Assembly (NCBI GenBank): GCA_019348395.1
Contig: JAHWJN010000033.1
Coordinates: 4,498 to 10,863, forward strand
Origin: Chloroflexota bacterium
GTDB taxonomy: Bacteria; Chloroflexota; Limnocylindria; QHBO01
Reading direction: 5' to 3'
DNA: 6,366 bases
Shown: piece by piece, positions 5,679-6,366 of the stretch
Layout of the letters: each line of letters begins with the position of its first letter
Numbering within the stretch: the first letter of the stretch is position 1
Notes under the pieces: model-generated
The model's input: the letters and a program-made list of their open reading frames with translations, nothing else
What the model was told of the DNA's origin: nothing
Databases searched by the model: none
Translations under genes and position numbers: made by a program

Positions 5679-6366
5679 CGCTGGCCGCGGCCGCACGCCG
5701 GGCACTCCGGATGTTGGTCGACGCGGATCTCGTCGAAGGTAGCCCCGAGCGCATCCACCACGAGAATTCGGCCAATCAGCGGCTCACCGACCCCGAGCAG
5801 CACCTTCAGCGCCTCGGTCGCCTGCAGCATGCCGACGATCCCCGGCACCACGCCGACCACGCCGGCGACCGTACAGTCCGGCGCGAGGTCGGCTGGTGGC
5901 GGCACCGGGTGGAGGCAGCGGTAACAGGGGCCGGCGGGCGCGAAGGCGGTGACCTGGCCGTCCCAGCGGTGCACCGACCCGTGCACGACCGTAGCGCCCA
6001 GGCGCACCGCGGCGTCATTGATGACGTAGCGCGCCTCGAGGCTGTCGGTCCCGTCCACGATCACGTCGTAGCCGGCGAGAAGCCGGTCGGCGCTGGCAGC
6101 GTCGAGCCGCTCGTCGTGCGTCACCACGCGGGTATCGGGGTTCAGCGCCCGCAGCGTCCGCTCGGCGGAGTCCACCTTCCGGTCGCCGACCCGATCGCTG
6201 GCGTGGAGCACCTGCCGGTGGAGGTTCGACTCGTCCACCACGTCGCCGTCGACGATGCCGATGGTGCCCACGCCGGCCGCGGCAAGGTACAGCGCCGCCG
6301 GCGATCCCAGCCCGCCGGCGCCCACGATCAGGACCCGGGCGTCGAGCAGTGCCCGCTGGCCGGCTG
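5675..6366 (-). CDS. MoeB/ThiF-family E1-like adenylyltransferase, 5' end outside window
   Basis: It adenylates the C-terminal Gly of a small beta-grasp carrier (MoaD, ThiS or CysO-like) for later sulfur transfer; cytoplasmic. The frame stays open to the right edge, reading GQRALLDARVLIVGAGGLGSP, so the GTG at 6325 lies inside the ATP-binding glycine loop and is not the start. Visible, counting that GTG as residue 1: GAGGLGS (2-8), acidic D26 and D28 (IVDGDVVDESNLHRQ) with R37 and K50 for ATP, DGTD (91-94), CYRC (134-137) and CPAC (208-211) as the structural zinc site, and Cys151 (DCTVAGVVG) at the place of the conserved E1-like cysteine, followed by PGIVGMLQATEALK. Asn of the usual DGTDN is Ser95. 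The protein ends just after the second CxxC, so there is no rhodanese domain as in MoeZ or Uba4. Only about the first 20-30 residues are missing. It overlaps the JAMM gene by 4 bp. MoeB, ThiF and CysO-activating roles cannot be separated from the sequence alone. Confidence 0.94.
   Translation of the reverse strand, partial: AGQRALLDARVLIVGAGGLGSPAALYLAAAGVGTIGIVDGDVVDESNLHRQVLHASDRVGDRKVDSAERTLRALNPDTRVVTHDERLDAASADRLLAGYDVIVDGTDSLEARYVINDAAVRLGATVVHGSVHRWDGQVTAFAPAGPCYRCLHPVPPPADLAPDCTVAGVVGVVPGIVGMLQATEALKVLLGVGEPLIGRILVVDALGATFDEIRVDQHPECPACGRGQR

Noticed and set aside
5679..5705. ATG 5705 as start of the JAMM gene
   Set aside because: It adds nine residues of overlap-encoded sequence; the GTGA junction at 5675-5678 is the better coupled start. 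It remains possible.
1..6366. CRISPR array, tRNA, insertion sequence, attachment site or defence island
   Set aside because: No regular repeat-spacer pattern, tRNA-like cloverleaf, transposase or terminal inverted repeats were seen. JAMM and E1-like genes occur in some anti-phage systems, but no cyclase, effector or E2-like gene accompanies them here.

Overview
The window is a high-GC bacterial chromosomal segment with tightly packed genes. I see no mobile element, rRNA, tRNA or CRISPR array. Cys-containing SLH repeats on a secreted protease, a BldC/MerR-type regulator with an RsbRD-like tail, and a MoeB plus Mec-type JAMM pair suggest Actinomycetota or a high-GC Chloroflexota (Limnocylindria-like). 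This is inference; the window alone does not settle the phylum.

Layout. Positions 1-88 hold a promoter-like region with a perfect palindrome, followed by a one-component regulator (89-742, +). It converges on an M24 Xaa-Pro-type aminopeptidase (767-1903, -). A 111-bp divergent region (1904-2014) with repeated GTCAT/GTCATAC words separates that gene from a secreted, cell-wall-anchored subtilase of 840 aa (2015-4537, +). The subtilase carries a propeptide, an S8 catalytic domain, a beta-sandwich domain and three SLH repeats. A small lipoprotein of unknown function (about 4521-5252, +) overlaps or nearly abuts it. Three bases separate that gene from a convergent pair on the minus strand: a JAMM/M67 metallopeptidase (5256-5678) and a MoeB/ThiF-type E1-like adenylyltransferase (5675 to beyond the right edge).

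Functionally there are three groups. The first is regulation and intracellular peptide turnover (HTH-RsbRD regulator, M24 peptidase). The second is a cell-surface module (SLH protease plus lipoprotein), probably one transcript. The third is sulfur-carrier or ubiquitin-like chemistry: the E1-like enzyme activates the C-terminal Gly of a small beta-grasp carrier, and the JAMM peptidase releases what becomes attached. The carrier itself (CysO/MoaD/ThiS-like) is not in the window.

The most notable observations are a Glu where the S8 catalytic Asp should be, with a changed His motif; the MoeB-Mec pair joined by a GTGA stop/start overlap; and the repeated GTCATAC word in the divergent regulatory region.
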